From assembly GCA_049642465.1 (NCBI GenBank), contig JBAROV010000093.1, forward strand, positions 1-38,794: DNA of 38,794 nucleotides, read 5' to 3'. The notes under the pieces were generated by a model. That model saw only the letters and a list, made by a program, of their open reading frames with translations, did not search any database and was not told the DNA's origin. The stretch is from CAWDPQ01 sp049642465 (GTDB taxonomy: Bacteria; Acidobacteriota; Vicinamibacteria; Vicinamibacterales; 2-12-FULL-66-21). Position 1 is the first letter of the stretch. Each line of letters starts with the position of its first letter. A program made the translations under genes and the position numbers. Shown piece by piece: positions 17,360 through 25,641 of this stretch.

Positions 17360-18544
17360 ATGCCAGCTGCGCGCACTCAAGTCGCTATTGTCGGCGCCGG
17401 ACCGGCTGGTCTGATGCTGGGACACCTGCTGCATCTCCGCGGCATCGATTCCGTCATCCTCGAAAACCGGAGTCGCGACCATGTGATCGAACGCGTACGC
17501 GCGGGTGTGCTCGAACAGGGCACCGTGGACCTGATGACCGGCGCAGGCGTCGGAGATCGATTGGGTCGCGAAGGTCTTCGGCACGAGGGCATCTACATCG
17601 CGTTCGGTGGAGATCGTCACCGTATTGACATGGCCGGCCTCACAGGGGGGCGGGGCATCACGATCTACGGTCAGAACGAAGTCGTCAAGGATCTGATGGA
17701 CGCGAGGTTCCGGAGCGGTCGCGAGCTGCACTTCGAAGTGACCGACGTGCAGATTGGCGATCTGCAAACTGCCAAGCCAACGGTTCGCTATCGGCTGAAT
17801 GGAGCGCACTTCGAACTCTCGGGCGACTTCATCGCGGGCTGCGACGGCTCGCACGGCAGCTGCCGGCCGTCGATTCCCGCTTCGGTCGTGCGCACCTACG
17901 AGCGGGAATATCCCTTTGGCTGGCTCGGAATTCTCGCCGAAGCGGCGCCTTCGTCCGACGAACTGGTTTACAGTCGGCACGATCGCGGATTTGCCCTGTT
18001 CAGCATGCGATCGCCGAGCGTGACGCGGCTCTATCTGCAGTGCGCCCCGGACGAGGACGTGGAGCACTGGACCGACGAACGGATCTGGTCGGAACTGGTT
18101 GCGAGGCTGCGCACAGCCGACGGCTGGACGCCCAACATCGGACCCATCCTGCAAAGGGGCGTCACGCCGATGCGCAGCGTCGTCTGCGAGCCAATGTCCT
18201 ACGGCCGCTTGTTTCTGGCGGGCGACTCGGCTCACATCGTTCCGCCCACCGGCGCCAAGGGCCTGAATCTGGCCATGGCGGACGTGGCACGGCTGGCCGA
18301 TGCCCTCGCGGCCTTTTATCACGCAGGCGACGAGCGCCCGCTGCAGGACTATTCGGCGCGTGGCCTCCGCCGAACCTGGCGCGCACAACGCTTTGCCTGG
18401 TGGATGACGTCCATGCTCCACCGTCATGACGCTGGGAATCCGTTCGACGACAAGCGCCAGCTTGCTGAATTGGAGTACCTTGTCAGCTCCCGCGCGGCGA
18501 TGACGAGCCTCGCGGAAAACTACGTCGGCACCCCCTTCGACTGA
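17360..18544 (+). CDS. pobA: 4-hydroxybenzoate 3-monooxygenase PobA
   Basis: 394-residue flavoprotein hydroxylase producing protocatechuate from 4-hydroxybenzoate with NAD(P)H and O2. FAD motifs are GAGPAG at 12-17, CDGSHGSCR, and GDSAHIVPPTGAKGLNLAMAD. RVRAGVLEQGTVDLM is the PobA-specific segment near the active site, and ENYVGTP close to the C terminus matches the conserved end. Length equals that of classical PobA. The product is the substrate of PcaHG encoded about 7 kb away. The stop is 15 bp before the symporter start, suggesting co-transcription. No AraC-type PobR or IclR-type regulator is adjacent. Confidence 0.97.
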   Translation: MPAARTQVAIVGAGPAGLMLGHLLHLRGIDSVILENRSRDHVIERVRAGVLEQGTVDLMTGAGVGDRLGREGLRHEGIYIAFGGDRHRIDMAGLTGGRGITIYGQNEVVKDLMDARFRSGRELHFEVTDVQIGDLQTAKPTVRYRLNGAHFELSGDFIAGCDGSHGSCRPSIPASVVRTYEREYPFGWLGILAEAAPSSDELVYSRHDRGFALFSMRSPSVTRLYLQCAPDEDVEHWTDERIWSELVARLRTADGWTPNIGPILQRGVTPMRSVVCEPMSYGRLFLAGDSAHIVPPTGAKGLNLAMADVARLADALAAFYHAGDERPLQDYSARGLRRTWRAQRFAWWMTSMLHRHDAGNPFDDKRQLAELEYLVSSRAAMTSLAENYVGTPFD

Positions 18545-18559
18545 GGAGAATCTGCTGCG

Positions 18560-20155
18560 ATGAGTGCTCTCGACACGGCCATCGTCCTGATCTACTTCGG
18601 CGTGGTGTTCGGCATCGGCGCTTACTTCTTCAGACGCGCCAAGACGAGCCGGAGCTACTTTCTCGCGGATCGATCGGTCGGGTGGATAGCCATCGGTGCG
18701 TCCCTTTTTGCGACGAATATTTCGAGCGAGCATTTCATCGGCCTGGCAGGCTCGGGCGCCAGTTCGGGGCTCGCCGTTGGGCACTTCGAGTGGCTCGCCT
18801 CATTCATGTGTATGACACTCGCGTGGGTGTTCGTGCCCTTCTACCTCCGCAGCAACGTCTACACGATGCCTGAGTTTCTCGAGCGTCGGTATGGTCCGGC
18901 GTGCCGCTGGTATCTCACCACGGTTTCGGTGCTGGCGTACATCTTCACGAAGATTTCAGTGTCCCTCTACGCGGGCAGCCTCGTATTGCGCGAGGTCGTG
19001 GGATGGGACTTCTACACGTCCGCAATCGTGATGGTGGTCGCGACCGGCGTCTACGCGATCTTTGGCGGCCTCGCCGCCGTCATCTACACCGAACTACTTC
19101 AGGCGTTCGTGCTGCTCGGCGGCGCGATAGCGCTGACGATCCTTGGTCTCGAACAAGCAGGTGGCATGAGTGGATTGCGCGCGTCGTTGCCCGCCGATTT
19201 CTTTCACATGATGAGGCCGCCTTCCGATGCGGCCTTCCCCTGGACGGGCATCTTTCTCGGGGCGCCGATACTCGGCATCTGGTACTGGTGCACCGATCAG
19301 GTCATCGTCCAGCGCGTCCTGGGCGCGAAGAGCGAGGACGATGCCAGGGGAGGGGCTCTTTTGTGCGGGTTCCTGAAGATCCTGCCCGTATTCGTCCTGG
19401 TGCTTCCCGGTCTGATCGCTCGGGCGCTTTATCCGGACATCCGTGGAGACGAGGCGTATCCAACGTTGGTGGTGCGGCTGCTTCCGGAGGGACTGATTGG
19501 CGTGATGGTGGCGGCCTTGATGGCGGCATTGATGTCATCGCTTGCGGCCACGTTCAACTCCGCATCCACGCTGATCACGTTCGACGTCTACAAAAAACTG
19601 CATCCGGCCGCGTCCGAGAAGCGGCTTGTGACGGTTGGCCGACTGTTCACTGTGCTGATGGTCGGGTTGGGAATCCTCTGGGTGCCGTTTATCAAATATC
19701 TGAGTTCAGAGGTCTACATTTACCTGCAGAGCGTGCAGGCCTACATCAGTCCACCAATCGCGGCGGTGTTTCTCATCGGCGTGTTCTGGCCGCGCGCAAA
19801 CCGCCACGGTGCCATTACGGCGCTCGCTGCGGGCGCAGTACTTGGAGCGATCCGTTTCATTTTGGAGTTGAACCGGACAAGCGCGATCGCGCAAGCATCA
19901 CTGATCAAACCGCTGGTTGACATGAACTTCCTGCACTTCGCCATCGTCCTCTTCGTGGTGAGCACGATTCTGCTGGTTGCCATCTCACTGGCAACTCAGC
20001 CGGATTCGCTCGCCAGACTGCGGGGCCTGACGTTTGCGACGCTGGACGGATACCTTCAGCGCTCCGAGCGATCCAGACGGCTCTTTCCAGTGCACGTGAT
20101 TGCCACGGCGGCGCTCGCGCTCTTCGTGATCGGACTGTGGGTGCACTTCGCTTGA
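18560..20155 (+). CDS. Sodium:solute symporter (SSS/SGLT-like)
   Basis: 531 residues with about 13-14 hydrophobic segments. Diagnostic features are an N-terminal F-RR-KTS-SYFLADRSVGW segment, ATNISSEHFIGLAGSGA, and the sodium-site region LMAALMSSLAATFNSASTLITFD. These are characteristic of the SGLT-like branch, whose members carry sugars, inositol or related compounds. GAGGA precedes the ATG. It follows pobA by 15 bp, so it may import an aromatic acid, although most aromatic-acid carriers are MFS-type. The 3' end overlaps the start of the ThuA gene. Confidence 0.93.
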   Translation: MSALDTAIVLIYFGVVFGIGAYFFRRAKTSRSYFLADRSVGWIAIGASLFATNISSEHFIGLAGSGASSGLAVGHFEWLASFMCMTLAWVFVPFYLRSNVYTMPEFLERRYGPACRWYLTTVSVLAYIFTKISVSLYAGSLVLREVVGWDFYTSAIVMVVATGVYAIFGGLAAVIYTELLQAFVLLGGAIALTILGLEQAGGMSGLRASLPADFFHMMRPPSDAAFPWTGIFLGAPILGIWYWCTDQVIVQRVLGAKSEDDARGGALLCGFLKILPVFVLVLPGLIARALYPDIRGDEAYPTLVVRLLPEGLIGVMVAALMAALMSSLAATFNSASTLITFDVYKKLHPAASEKRLVTVGRLFTVLMVGLGILWVPFIKYLSSEVYIYLQSVQAYISPPIAAVFLIGVFWPRANRHGAITALAAGAVLGAIRFILELNRTSAIAQASLIKPLVDMNFLHFAIVLFVVSTILLVAISLATQPDSLARLRGLTFATLDGYLQRSERSRRLFPVHVIATAALALFVIGLWVHFA

Positions 20156-20943
20156 GGAGCATAACCGGCGCAGCGGCAGCGTTGTTTCTGGGTGCTGCCT
20201 CGATCATGTGCGGCAGCGGCGACTCCGGAACATCGCCGCCGCCGTCCACCCCCTCCGGGCCGTCGTCCGCGACGCGGATTCTGGTCGTTACGCACACCGA
20301 AGGGTTTCGCCACGATTCCATTGCCGCCGCCGAAACAGGCATCCGAGAACTTGGAACCGAGAGCGGTCTGTACGCGTCCGACTTTTGTCGGACGGCAAAC
20401 GACGTGAGGACGATGTTGACCGCGGACGGGTTGCGCCCATTTCACGGGGTGGTGCTCGCCAACACCACCGGTAACCTGCCGATTCCCGATCTCGACGCAT
20501 TCCTGGCCTGGATTGCCGCCGGAAGGGCGTTCGTGGGCATTCACAGCGCGTCGGACACGTACCACGATCGTCCGGCGTATCTTTCAATGCTCGGTGGAGA
20601 GTTCGTCACTCACGGTGCGATTGTCGAAGCCGAAGTCCGTGTGGACGATACCACGCATCCCTCTGTATCACAGTGGGCTCCCGCGTTTCGCATCACCGAC
20701 GAGTTCTATCGCTTTCAGTCTCTCGATTCGGGTCGCCGGACGTTACTCTCGCTCGCGCGTGATCCGGGCGACGGCGCGCCGGCGCCGGTTGGCACCGCGC
20801 AGCCGCTGGCTTGGTACAAGAACTATTCGACCGGCCGGGTGTTCTACACCGCGCTTGGTCATCGATCGGAGCTGTGGCAGGACGCGGGGTATCGGCGGCA
20901 CGTGGTCGAGGGGATACGGTGGGCGATCAAGGGTTCAGAGTAG
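20137..20943 (+). CDS. Exported ThuA-domain protein
   Basis: About 268 residues. A hydrophobic N-terminal segment ends at a Cys (SIMC-GSGDSG), suggesting a lipoprotein, though Met before the Cys is atypical for a lipobox. The ThuA fold, related to glutamine amidotransferases, begins at RILVVTHTEGFRHDSI and continues with FHGVVLANTTGN, AFVGIHSASDTYHDRPAY and LGGEFVTHG, ending in VFYTALGHRSELW. ThuA proteins are linked to trehalose or other sugar metabolism without a firm activity. The start is uncertain: GTG at 20137 or TTG at 20152, the latter overlapping the symporter stop (TTGA). The last codons (K-G-S-E) lie within the GGTTCAG repeat array. Confidence 0.85.
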   Translation: MGALRLRSITGAAAALFLGAASIMCGSGDSGTSPPPSTPSGPSSATRILVVTHTEGFRHDSIAAAETGIRELGTESGLYASDFCRTANDVRTMLTADGLRPFHGVVLANTTGNLPIPDLDAFLAWIAAGRAFVGIHSASDTYHDRPAYLSMLGGEFVTHGAIVEAEVRVDDTTHPSVSQWAPAFRITDEFYRFQSLDSGRRTLLSLARDPGDGAPAPVGTAQPLAWYKNYSTGRVFYTALGHRSELWQDAGYRRHVVEGIRWAIKGSE

Positions 20944-21043
20944 GTTCAGAAAGGGTTCAGGGAAGGTTCAGAACAGGTTCAAGGTTCAGAACAGGTTCAA
21001 GGTTCAGAAAAGGTTCAGAGAAAAGTTCAGAGGAGGTTCGGAG
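20932..21043 (+). repeat. GGTTCAG-type 11-bp tandem repeat, array B
   Basis: Ten full or partial units of GGTTCAG plus 2-6 purine-rich bases run from inside the ThuA stop region to the TPR start codon. Units start at 20932, 20943, 20954, 20965, 20976, 20983, 20994, 21001, 21012 and 21025, mostly at 11-bp spacing with two 7-bp units. The 18-bp combination at 20965-20982 and 20983-21000 is repeated. The final degenerate unit contains AGGAGG, the ribosome binding site of the TPR gene. The array shares core and period with that at 1-41. Confidence 0.85.
21031..21036 (+). promoter_or_regulatory. Ribosome binding site AGGAGG at the end of array B
   Basis: AGGAGG lies 7 bp upstream of the ATG at 21044 and fixes the start of the TPR protein, ruling out the much longer open frame reaching back to 20513. 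It appears to be a diverged part of the repeat array. Confidence 0.8.
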
Positions 21044-22747
21044 ATGAGAGGGTGGGGTTTATCGCGGGGCGGGTGTGGCGCGATCGCGCTGGTGGCGATG
21101 CTGGCGCCCGGAGCTGGGTTTGCGCAGACGCCGGCGGCGCCCGTGCACAAACACTACGACACGCCTGATGGAAGTGCGCAGGCGGTCGAACCGGGGAAGC
21201 CACTCGCGCCGCGGCTTCAGAATCTTGGCGTTCACACGTTCAAAGTGACCACGAACTCTTCTCGGGCGCAGTTGTTCATCAATCAAGGCATCAACCTCGC
21301 GTATGGCTTCAACCACGCTGAGGCGGCGCGTGCGTTTGCCGAGGCGGCGCGGCTCGATCCGAAGTGCGCCATGGCGTTCTGGGGCCATGCGCTGGTGCTT
21401 GGCCCGAACATCAACGCGCCGATGGATCCGCAGGACGAACCCAGAGCACGCGAACTCATCGACCGCGCCCTTGCCCTCAAAGGCCGCGCAACGCCTCGCG
21501 AGCGCGCGTACATCGACGCGCTCTCGGTGCGCTATACCGGTAAGGCGGACGACCGCGCCAAAGCGGATCGCGCATTCGCCGATGCGATGCGCAAAGTCAT
21601 GCAGACGTATCCGCAGGATCTCGACGCCAAGACCATCTATGCCGAAGCCTTGATGGACCTTCGGCCGTGGAATTACTGGACCCGCGACGGGCAACCGTAT
21701 CCAGAGACCGTCGAGATCGAGCGGGCGCTCAAACAGGTCCTCGGCAAGCACCCGAACCACCCGGGCGCGCTCCATTACTGGGTTCACCTGTGGGAGCCGA
21801 CGGATACGCCAGAGCGGGCGGAAGCGGAAGCCGACCGGCTGCTGCCCTTGATGCCAGGCGCCGGACACGTCGTCCACATGCCCGCGCACATCTACACGCG
21901 CGTCGGACGGCATGCCGATGTCGTCAAGTCGAATCAGCTGGCGGTCAAAGCCGACGAAGACTACATCGCGCAGTGTCGCGCGCAAGGGATTTATCCGCTG
22001 ACCTACTATCCGCACAACATCCACTTCATCTGGATGGGAGCCACGGCATCAGGACAGCGTGCGCTGGCGCTCGAGTCAGCGAGAAAGGTTGCCGCGTCCA
22101 TTCCAGCCGAGGCGCTCAATGCCGTTCCGATCCTGCAAGGCTTCCTCGCCGTTCCCTACTGGGCGATGGTGCGGTTCGAGCAATGGGACGACATCCTCGG
22201 CGACAAGGGTCCTCGGCATGACACGCCATTTACCCGCGGCGCGTGGCGCTTCGCGCGTGCGATGGCGCTCACGGCGAAAGGGCAGCTGCCCGAGGCCGAG
22301 CAGGAGCTGACGGAGCTGAGGAAGCTCGTCGACGATCCTGTGCTGAAGGGGCAGACCACGTTCTCGACGAACAACGGCCACGCGATCCTGCGGATTGCAC
22401 CGGAAGTTGTGGCCGGCGAGATTGCGGCCAGACGCAAGGACTGGGATCGCGCCATTCTGCATCTCGATCGCGGCGTTCGATTCGAGGAGGCCCTGATCTA
22501 TCAGGAGCCACCCGACTGGGCCGCACCAGTGCGCCAGAACCTCGGCGCCGTCCTGGTCCAGGCCGGCCGCGCAGACGAGGCGGAGGCGGTCTATTGGGAA
22601 GATCTCCGGAAGAATCCGGGGAACGGCTGGGCGCTCAGAGGATTGCTGCTGGCACTCGAAGCGCAGGGGAAAAAAGAGGAAGCGGCGCTCGTGCGCAAGC
22701 GCCTCGCGGAGGCATGGAAGCACGCTGACGTCGAGACCAAGAGTTGA
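21044..22747 (+). CDS. Exported tetratricopeptide-repeat protein
   Basis: 567 residues. A signal peptide spans about 1-27, ending in FAQTPAAP. TPR-type helices follow: LAYGFNHAEAARAFAEAARLDPKCAMAFWGHAL near the N terminus, and a C-terminal pair around VLVQAGRADEAEAVYWEDLRKNPGN. The middle contains the conserved block YWVHLWEPTDTPERAEAEADRL followed by HMPAHIYTRVGRH. This architecture is common in acidobacterial and proteobacterial secreted TPR proteins of unknown role. The last codons (E-T-K-S) belong to the first unit of the 30-bp repeat array. No enzymatic motif is seen. Confidence 0.87.
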   Translation: MRGWGLSRGGCGAIALVAMLAPGAGFAQTPAAPVHKHYDTPDGSAQAVEPGKPLAPRLQNLGVHTFKVTTNSSRAQLFINQGINLAYGFNHAEAARAFAEAARLDPKCAMAFWGHALVLGPNINAPMDPQDEPRARELIDRALALKGRATPRERAYIDALSVRYTGKADDRAKADRAFADAMRKVMQTYPQDLDAKTIYAEALMDLRPWNYWTRDGQPYPETVEIERALKQVLGKHPNHPGALHYWVHLWEPTDTPERAEAEADRLLPLMPGAGHVVHMPAHIYTRVGRHADVVKSNQLAVKADEDYIAQCRAQGIYPLTYYPHNIHFIWMGATASGQRALALESARKVAASIPAEALNAVPILQGFLAVPYWAMVRFEQWDDILGDKGPRHDTPFTRGAWRFARAMALTAKGQLPEAEQELTELRKLVDDPVLKGQTTFSTNNGHAILRIAPEVVAGEIAARRKDWDRAILHLDRGVRFEEALIYQEPPDWAAPVRQNLGAVLVQAGRADEAEAVYWEDLRKNPGNGWALRGLLLALEAQGKKEEAALVRKRLAEAWKHADVETKS

Positions 22748-22851
22748 TTTACAGGAGGTCAGGAGACCAAGAGTTGATTTACAGGAGGTCAGGAGATCAG
22801 GAGGGATGAACAGGAGGTCAGGAGATCAGGAGAGATTAAACAGGAGATAAG
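22733..22851 (+). repeat. 30-bp purine-rich tandem repeats, left arm of palindromic array C
   Basis: Four units: 22733-22762, 22763-22792 (identical to the first), 22793-22821 and 22822-22851. Each has the pattern GAGAYCARGAG...ACAGGAGGTCAG. The first unit begins inside the TPR gene and supplies its stop codon. The units contain repeated AGGAGG (Shine-Dalgarno-like) words, but no gene start follows. With the right arm it fills the 311-bp gap between the TPR and Asp-box genes; no gene is seen there. Confidence 0.85.
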
Positions 22852-22865
22852 GAGATCAACAGAAA

Positions 22866-22926
22866 GTCCGCGTCAGAATCGGCCCGCTCTCGACTACTCC
22901 CGATGCGGACCGGTTCTGACGCGGAC
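22866..22926. terminator. Long hairpin at the centre of array C
   Basis: A 17-base arm at 22866-22882 pairs with 22910-22926 with one mismatch; the core GTCCGCGTCAGAA is perfectly repeated in inverted orientation at 22914-22926. The loop is 27 bases. It lies between two convergent genes and could end transcription from both sides, but no T-tract follows, so Rho-independent function is uncertain. Confidence 0.5.
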
Positions 22927-22927
22927 A

Positions 22928-23086
22928 CTCCTGACCTCCTTGCCTCCTGTCTAATTCCTCCTGACCTCCTTGCCTCCTGTCTGATTCCTCCTGATCTCCT
23001 TGTCTCCTGTCTAATTCCTCCTGATCTCCTTGTCTCCTGTTGATCTCTCTTGATCTCTTTACCTCCTGTTAACCTCTCCTGATCTC
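22928..23086 (-). repeat. 30-bp purine-rich tandem repeats, right arm of palindromic array C
   Basis: On the minus strand these are units of the same family as the left arm, GAATTAGACAGGAG-CAAGGAG-TCAGGAG type. Units lie at 22928-22957, 22958-22987, 22988-23017, about 23018-23046, 23047-23075 and a partial one to 23086. They run into the last codons of the Asp-box gene (residues E-V-N-R-R and stop). The purine-rich strand is the coding strand of each flanking gene, so the whole region is an inverted repeat at array scale. Confidence 0.85.
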
Positions 23087-25464
23087 AGCGCGAGCGCGTC
23101 GAGCGCGTACATGCCGCGGCCGTAGGTCGAGATCACCAGGACGTTGTCTCGGGCCTGATACGCGAGATCCGAAACCTGCACGGACGGCAACCCGCCGCCG
23201 AGGACTTCCCAACGGCGGCCGCCATCTGTCGAGATGAATGCCCCGAAGTCGGTGCCGAGATACAACGTGTTCGGGTTCCGCGGATCCTCCGCGATGCCGT
23301 TGACCGATCCGGCGGGAATGTTCGACGCGAGACTGACAAACGTTTTGCCTCGGTCGCTCGATTTGTACACATACACGCCGAAGTCGTCGTCTTCACGGCC
23401 CCGCTGGGTGAGGTACACCGAGTCGTCGTCGTGGCGCGAAGGGACGACCCGTGAGTACCACTTGCGCGTCGGTACAGCCGCCGTGAGTTCCGTCCACGTG
23501 ACCCCATCGTCCGCGGTGACGTGCAGTTTGCCGTCGTCAGTTCCGGCGTAGAGCATCCCTTTCTTGCGGGGGGATTCGGCCAATGCGGTAATCGTCTGGT
23601 AGGGGATCGCGTTTGAACTTCTCAGCAGCATTTGCGATTCGTTGTTGGAGGTGAGATCGGGGCTGATCCGCTCCCATGTGTCGCCGCGATTGCTGGAGCG
23701 ATACACCAACTGGTACCCAGCGTAAATCGTTCCTGGCTGGTGAATGGAAGCAACGATCGGCGCCATCCACTGTGCGCGCAGCTCCGCCTGTCCCTCGGCG
23801 GTCGCGGGCCTGATGTTGGTGACTCCGGCTCGGCCGCGTCCTCGGCCACCCCCTGCGCCAGCGCTTCCTTCACCGCGGCGACCGCGCGCGGCTTCGACTT
23901 CAGCCTGGTTCGTGCGAGTGAAATTTCCGTAGAAGCCATGAGAAAAGACGACGTCGGCGTTTGTCGGATCGATGGCTTGAAACGATCCCTCGCCCCCCGG
24001 CGCGCTGACCCACTGCTGTGCTGGAATCCGATCGCGTCCGGCCGAAAGGTCGATTTTGCCTCGGCGGCTGCCGTGATCCTGAATCGAGCCGTACGCCCAT
24101 GCCGGCGTGCTGTTCTCGAGCGTGACGTTGTGGAACTGCGCGCCCCCCGCGCTCACGGCAAACTTCCAGGTCTTTCCAGAATCCTCTGACCAGTAGAAGC
24201 CGCCGTCGTTCGCATTGAAGAGCGTGGACGGCTTCTGCGGGTCTATCCAGAGTCCATGATGATCGCCGTGCATGCCGCGCAACTGGCTGAAGCTCTTGCC
24301 ACCATCACGTGACACGTTCAGGTTCAGCCCGAGCGAATAGATGGTGTTCTCGTCGGCGGGATCGACGCGAATCTGACCGAACACCCATCCGTAGGTGCCA
24401 GAGTGGTTTGCCATGTAATCGTTGCTGTCGCTGACCTTGCGCCACGTCTTGCCTTTGTCGTCGGTGCGGTAGATCTCGGCGGACTTGATGCGCGCTTCGA
24501 AAATCGGTCGGCCGTACGCGTCGCGTTCGCCCTCTTTGGCGGGCCTGCCAGGTTCGTAGTTGTCGATGAAGGCATACAGAACGTTGGGATTCGATCGCGC
24601 GACGTCGATCCCGATTCGACCGCGGAATTGAGCGTCGGGCAACCCGTCGCTGGTCGGGCTCCACGTCCTCCCCGCATCCGTCGTTTTCCAGATGCCGCTT
24701 TCGCTGGAGCCCGGTTCCACGCGCGGGTCGCTCCACTTACGTCGAGTCCGCTGCCAGGTTGCGGCATACAGCGTGTTCGAATCCAACGGGTCCATGACGA
24801 GGTCGATCGCGCCCGCCCCAGCGCTGCGGTACAACACCTTCGTCCAGTTCCGTCCACCGTCAATGGTCTTGAACACACCACGCATCTCGTTTTCGGTCCA
24901 CGCGTGCCCGGACGCGGCGACGTAGACGATCTCGGGATTCGTCGGATGAACGATGATGCGGGCGATCGTTTGCGAATCGGTGAGACCGCTGTGCGTGAAG
25001 GTGCGGCCGGCGTTTGTTGATTTGTAGATGCCGACGCCGGGCATCGACGCGCGAAACAAATTGGCTTCACCTGTGCCCACCCAGACGATGTCGGGGTTCG
25101 ATGGCGCGACCGCGACATCTCCGATGCTGGACGTGGCGTAATCGTCGAAGATCGACTGCCACGTCGTACCGTTGTCGTCGGTCTTCCAGACGCCGCTCGT
25201 GGCATAGCCGACGTAAATGCGTCTGGATCTGCCCCGATCCGCGACCGCGATGTCGGTCGCGCGACCGCTGATGTTAGTCGGGCCGAGATACTGCCAGGGG
25301 ATCGTGCGGTGCGGGGAGGATTGCCGCATCGCCTGGTAGGCGTCGTAGGCCTTGCGCGCGTACTCAGCGTCCGCCCTCGAGGCCTGCGCGCGCGGCAGGG
25401 CACCGGTTGCCGCGCATACCACCAACACTGCCGCGAACCGGCCAAACGTCCAGCCTCGATACAT
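23059..25464 (-). CDS. Exported Asp-box (VPS10/sortilin-like, BNR-repeat) beta-propeller protein
   Basis: 801 residues from ATG at 25464, with GGAGG 9 bp upstream. A signal peptide spans about 1-27. At least ten Asp-box motifs of S/T-x-D-x-G-x-T-W type are spread along the chain, for example KTDDNGTTW, KTIDGGRNW, KTTDAGRTW, RTDDKGKTW, WSEDSGKTW, TADDGVTW, KSSDRGKTF and STDGGRRW. They mark two large propellers like those of sortilin VPS10 domains or xyloglucanases. A Gly/Arg-rich linker (RGRRGEGSAG region) divides the halves. Homologues are often labelled glycosyl hydrolase, but I see no catalytic Asp pair that would prove this. Amplified in Acidobacteriota; function unknown. Confidence 0.88.
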   Translation of the reverse strand: MYRGWTFGRFAAVLVVCAATGALPRAQASRADAEYARKAYDAYQAMRQSSPHRTIPWQYLGPTNISGRATDIAVADRGRSRRIYVGYATSGVWKTDDNGTTWQSIFDDYATSSIGDVAVAPSNPDIVWVGTGEANLFRASMPGVGIYKSTNAGRTFTHSGLTDSQTIARIIVHPTNPEIVYVAASGHAWTENEMRGVFKTIDGGRNWTKVLYRSAGAGAIDLVMDPLDSNTLYAATWQRTRRKWSDPRVEPGSSESGIWKTTDAGRTWSPTSDGLPDAQFRGRIGIDVARSNPNVLYAFIDNYEPGRPAKEGERDAYGRPIFEARIKSAEIYRTDDKGKTWRKVSDSNDYMANHSGTYGWVFGQIRVDPADENTIYSLGLNLNVSRDGGKSFSQLRGMHGDHHGLWIDPQKPSTLFNANDGGFYWSEDSGKTWKFAVSAGGAQFHNVTLENSTPAWAYGSIQDHGSRRGKIDLSAGRDRIPAQQWVSAPGGEGSFQAIDPTNADVVFSHGFYGNFTRTNQAEVEAARGRRGEGSAGAGGGRGRGRAGVTNIRPATAEGQAELRAQWMAPIVASIHQPGTIYAGYQLVYRSSNRGDTWERISPDLTSNNESQMLLRSSNAIPYQTITALAESPRKKGMLYAGTDDGKLHVTADDGVTWTELTAAVPTRKWYSRVVPSRHDDDSVYLTQRGREDDDFGVYVYKSSDRGKTFVSLASNIPAGSVNGIAEDPRNPNTLYLGTDFGAFISTDGGRRWEVLGGGLPSVQVSDLAYQARDNVLVISTYGRGMYALDALALRSGEVNRR

Positions 25465-25641
25465 TCGTCCGAGCCTCCAAAAAGCGCTCAGCGTAGCACG
25501 AAGGGTCCCCACCGACGGACGCTGACAGTTTTCAGCCTCTAGTCGACAGCTTTTGTACCGCGACTGCGCCTGAACGCCCCGCTTCGGCCGCCAGTTTGCA
25601 CCTGGCGTCCGGCACGATCCTCGCAGTATGCGACGCTACTG

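Noticed and set aside
17348..18784. 478-residue open frame antisense to pobA
   Set aside because: It is a by-product of GC-rich third codon positions; pobA on the plus strand is a clear full-length family member.
20513..21043. Longer start for the TPR protein at 20513
   Set aside because: The extra 177 codons overlap the ThuA gene and translate the repeat array; a signal peptide and AGGAGG fix the start at 21044.
22733..23086. CRISPR array
   Set aside because: Units follow one another without unique spacers, and the two halves are on opposite strands; no cas genes are present.
23059..25464. Calling the Asp-box protein a glycoside hydrolase
   Set aside because: Asp-box motifs are structural; I cannot identify a catalytic acid pair, so only the fold is claimed.
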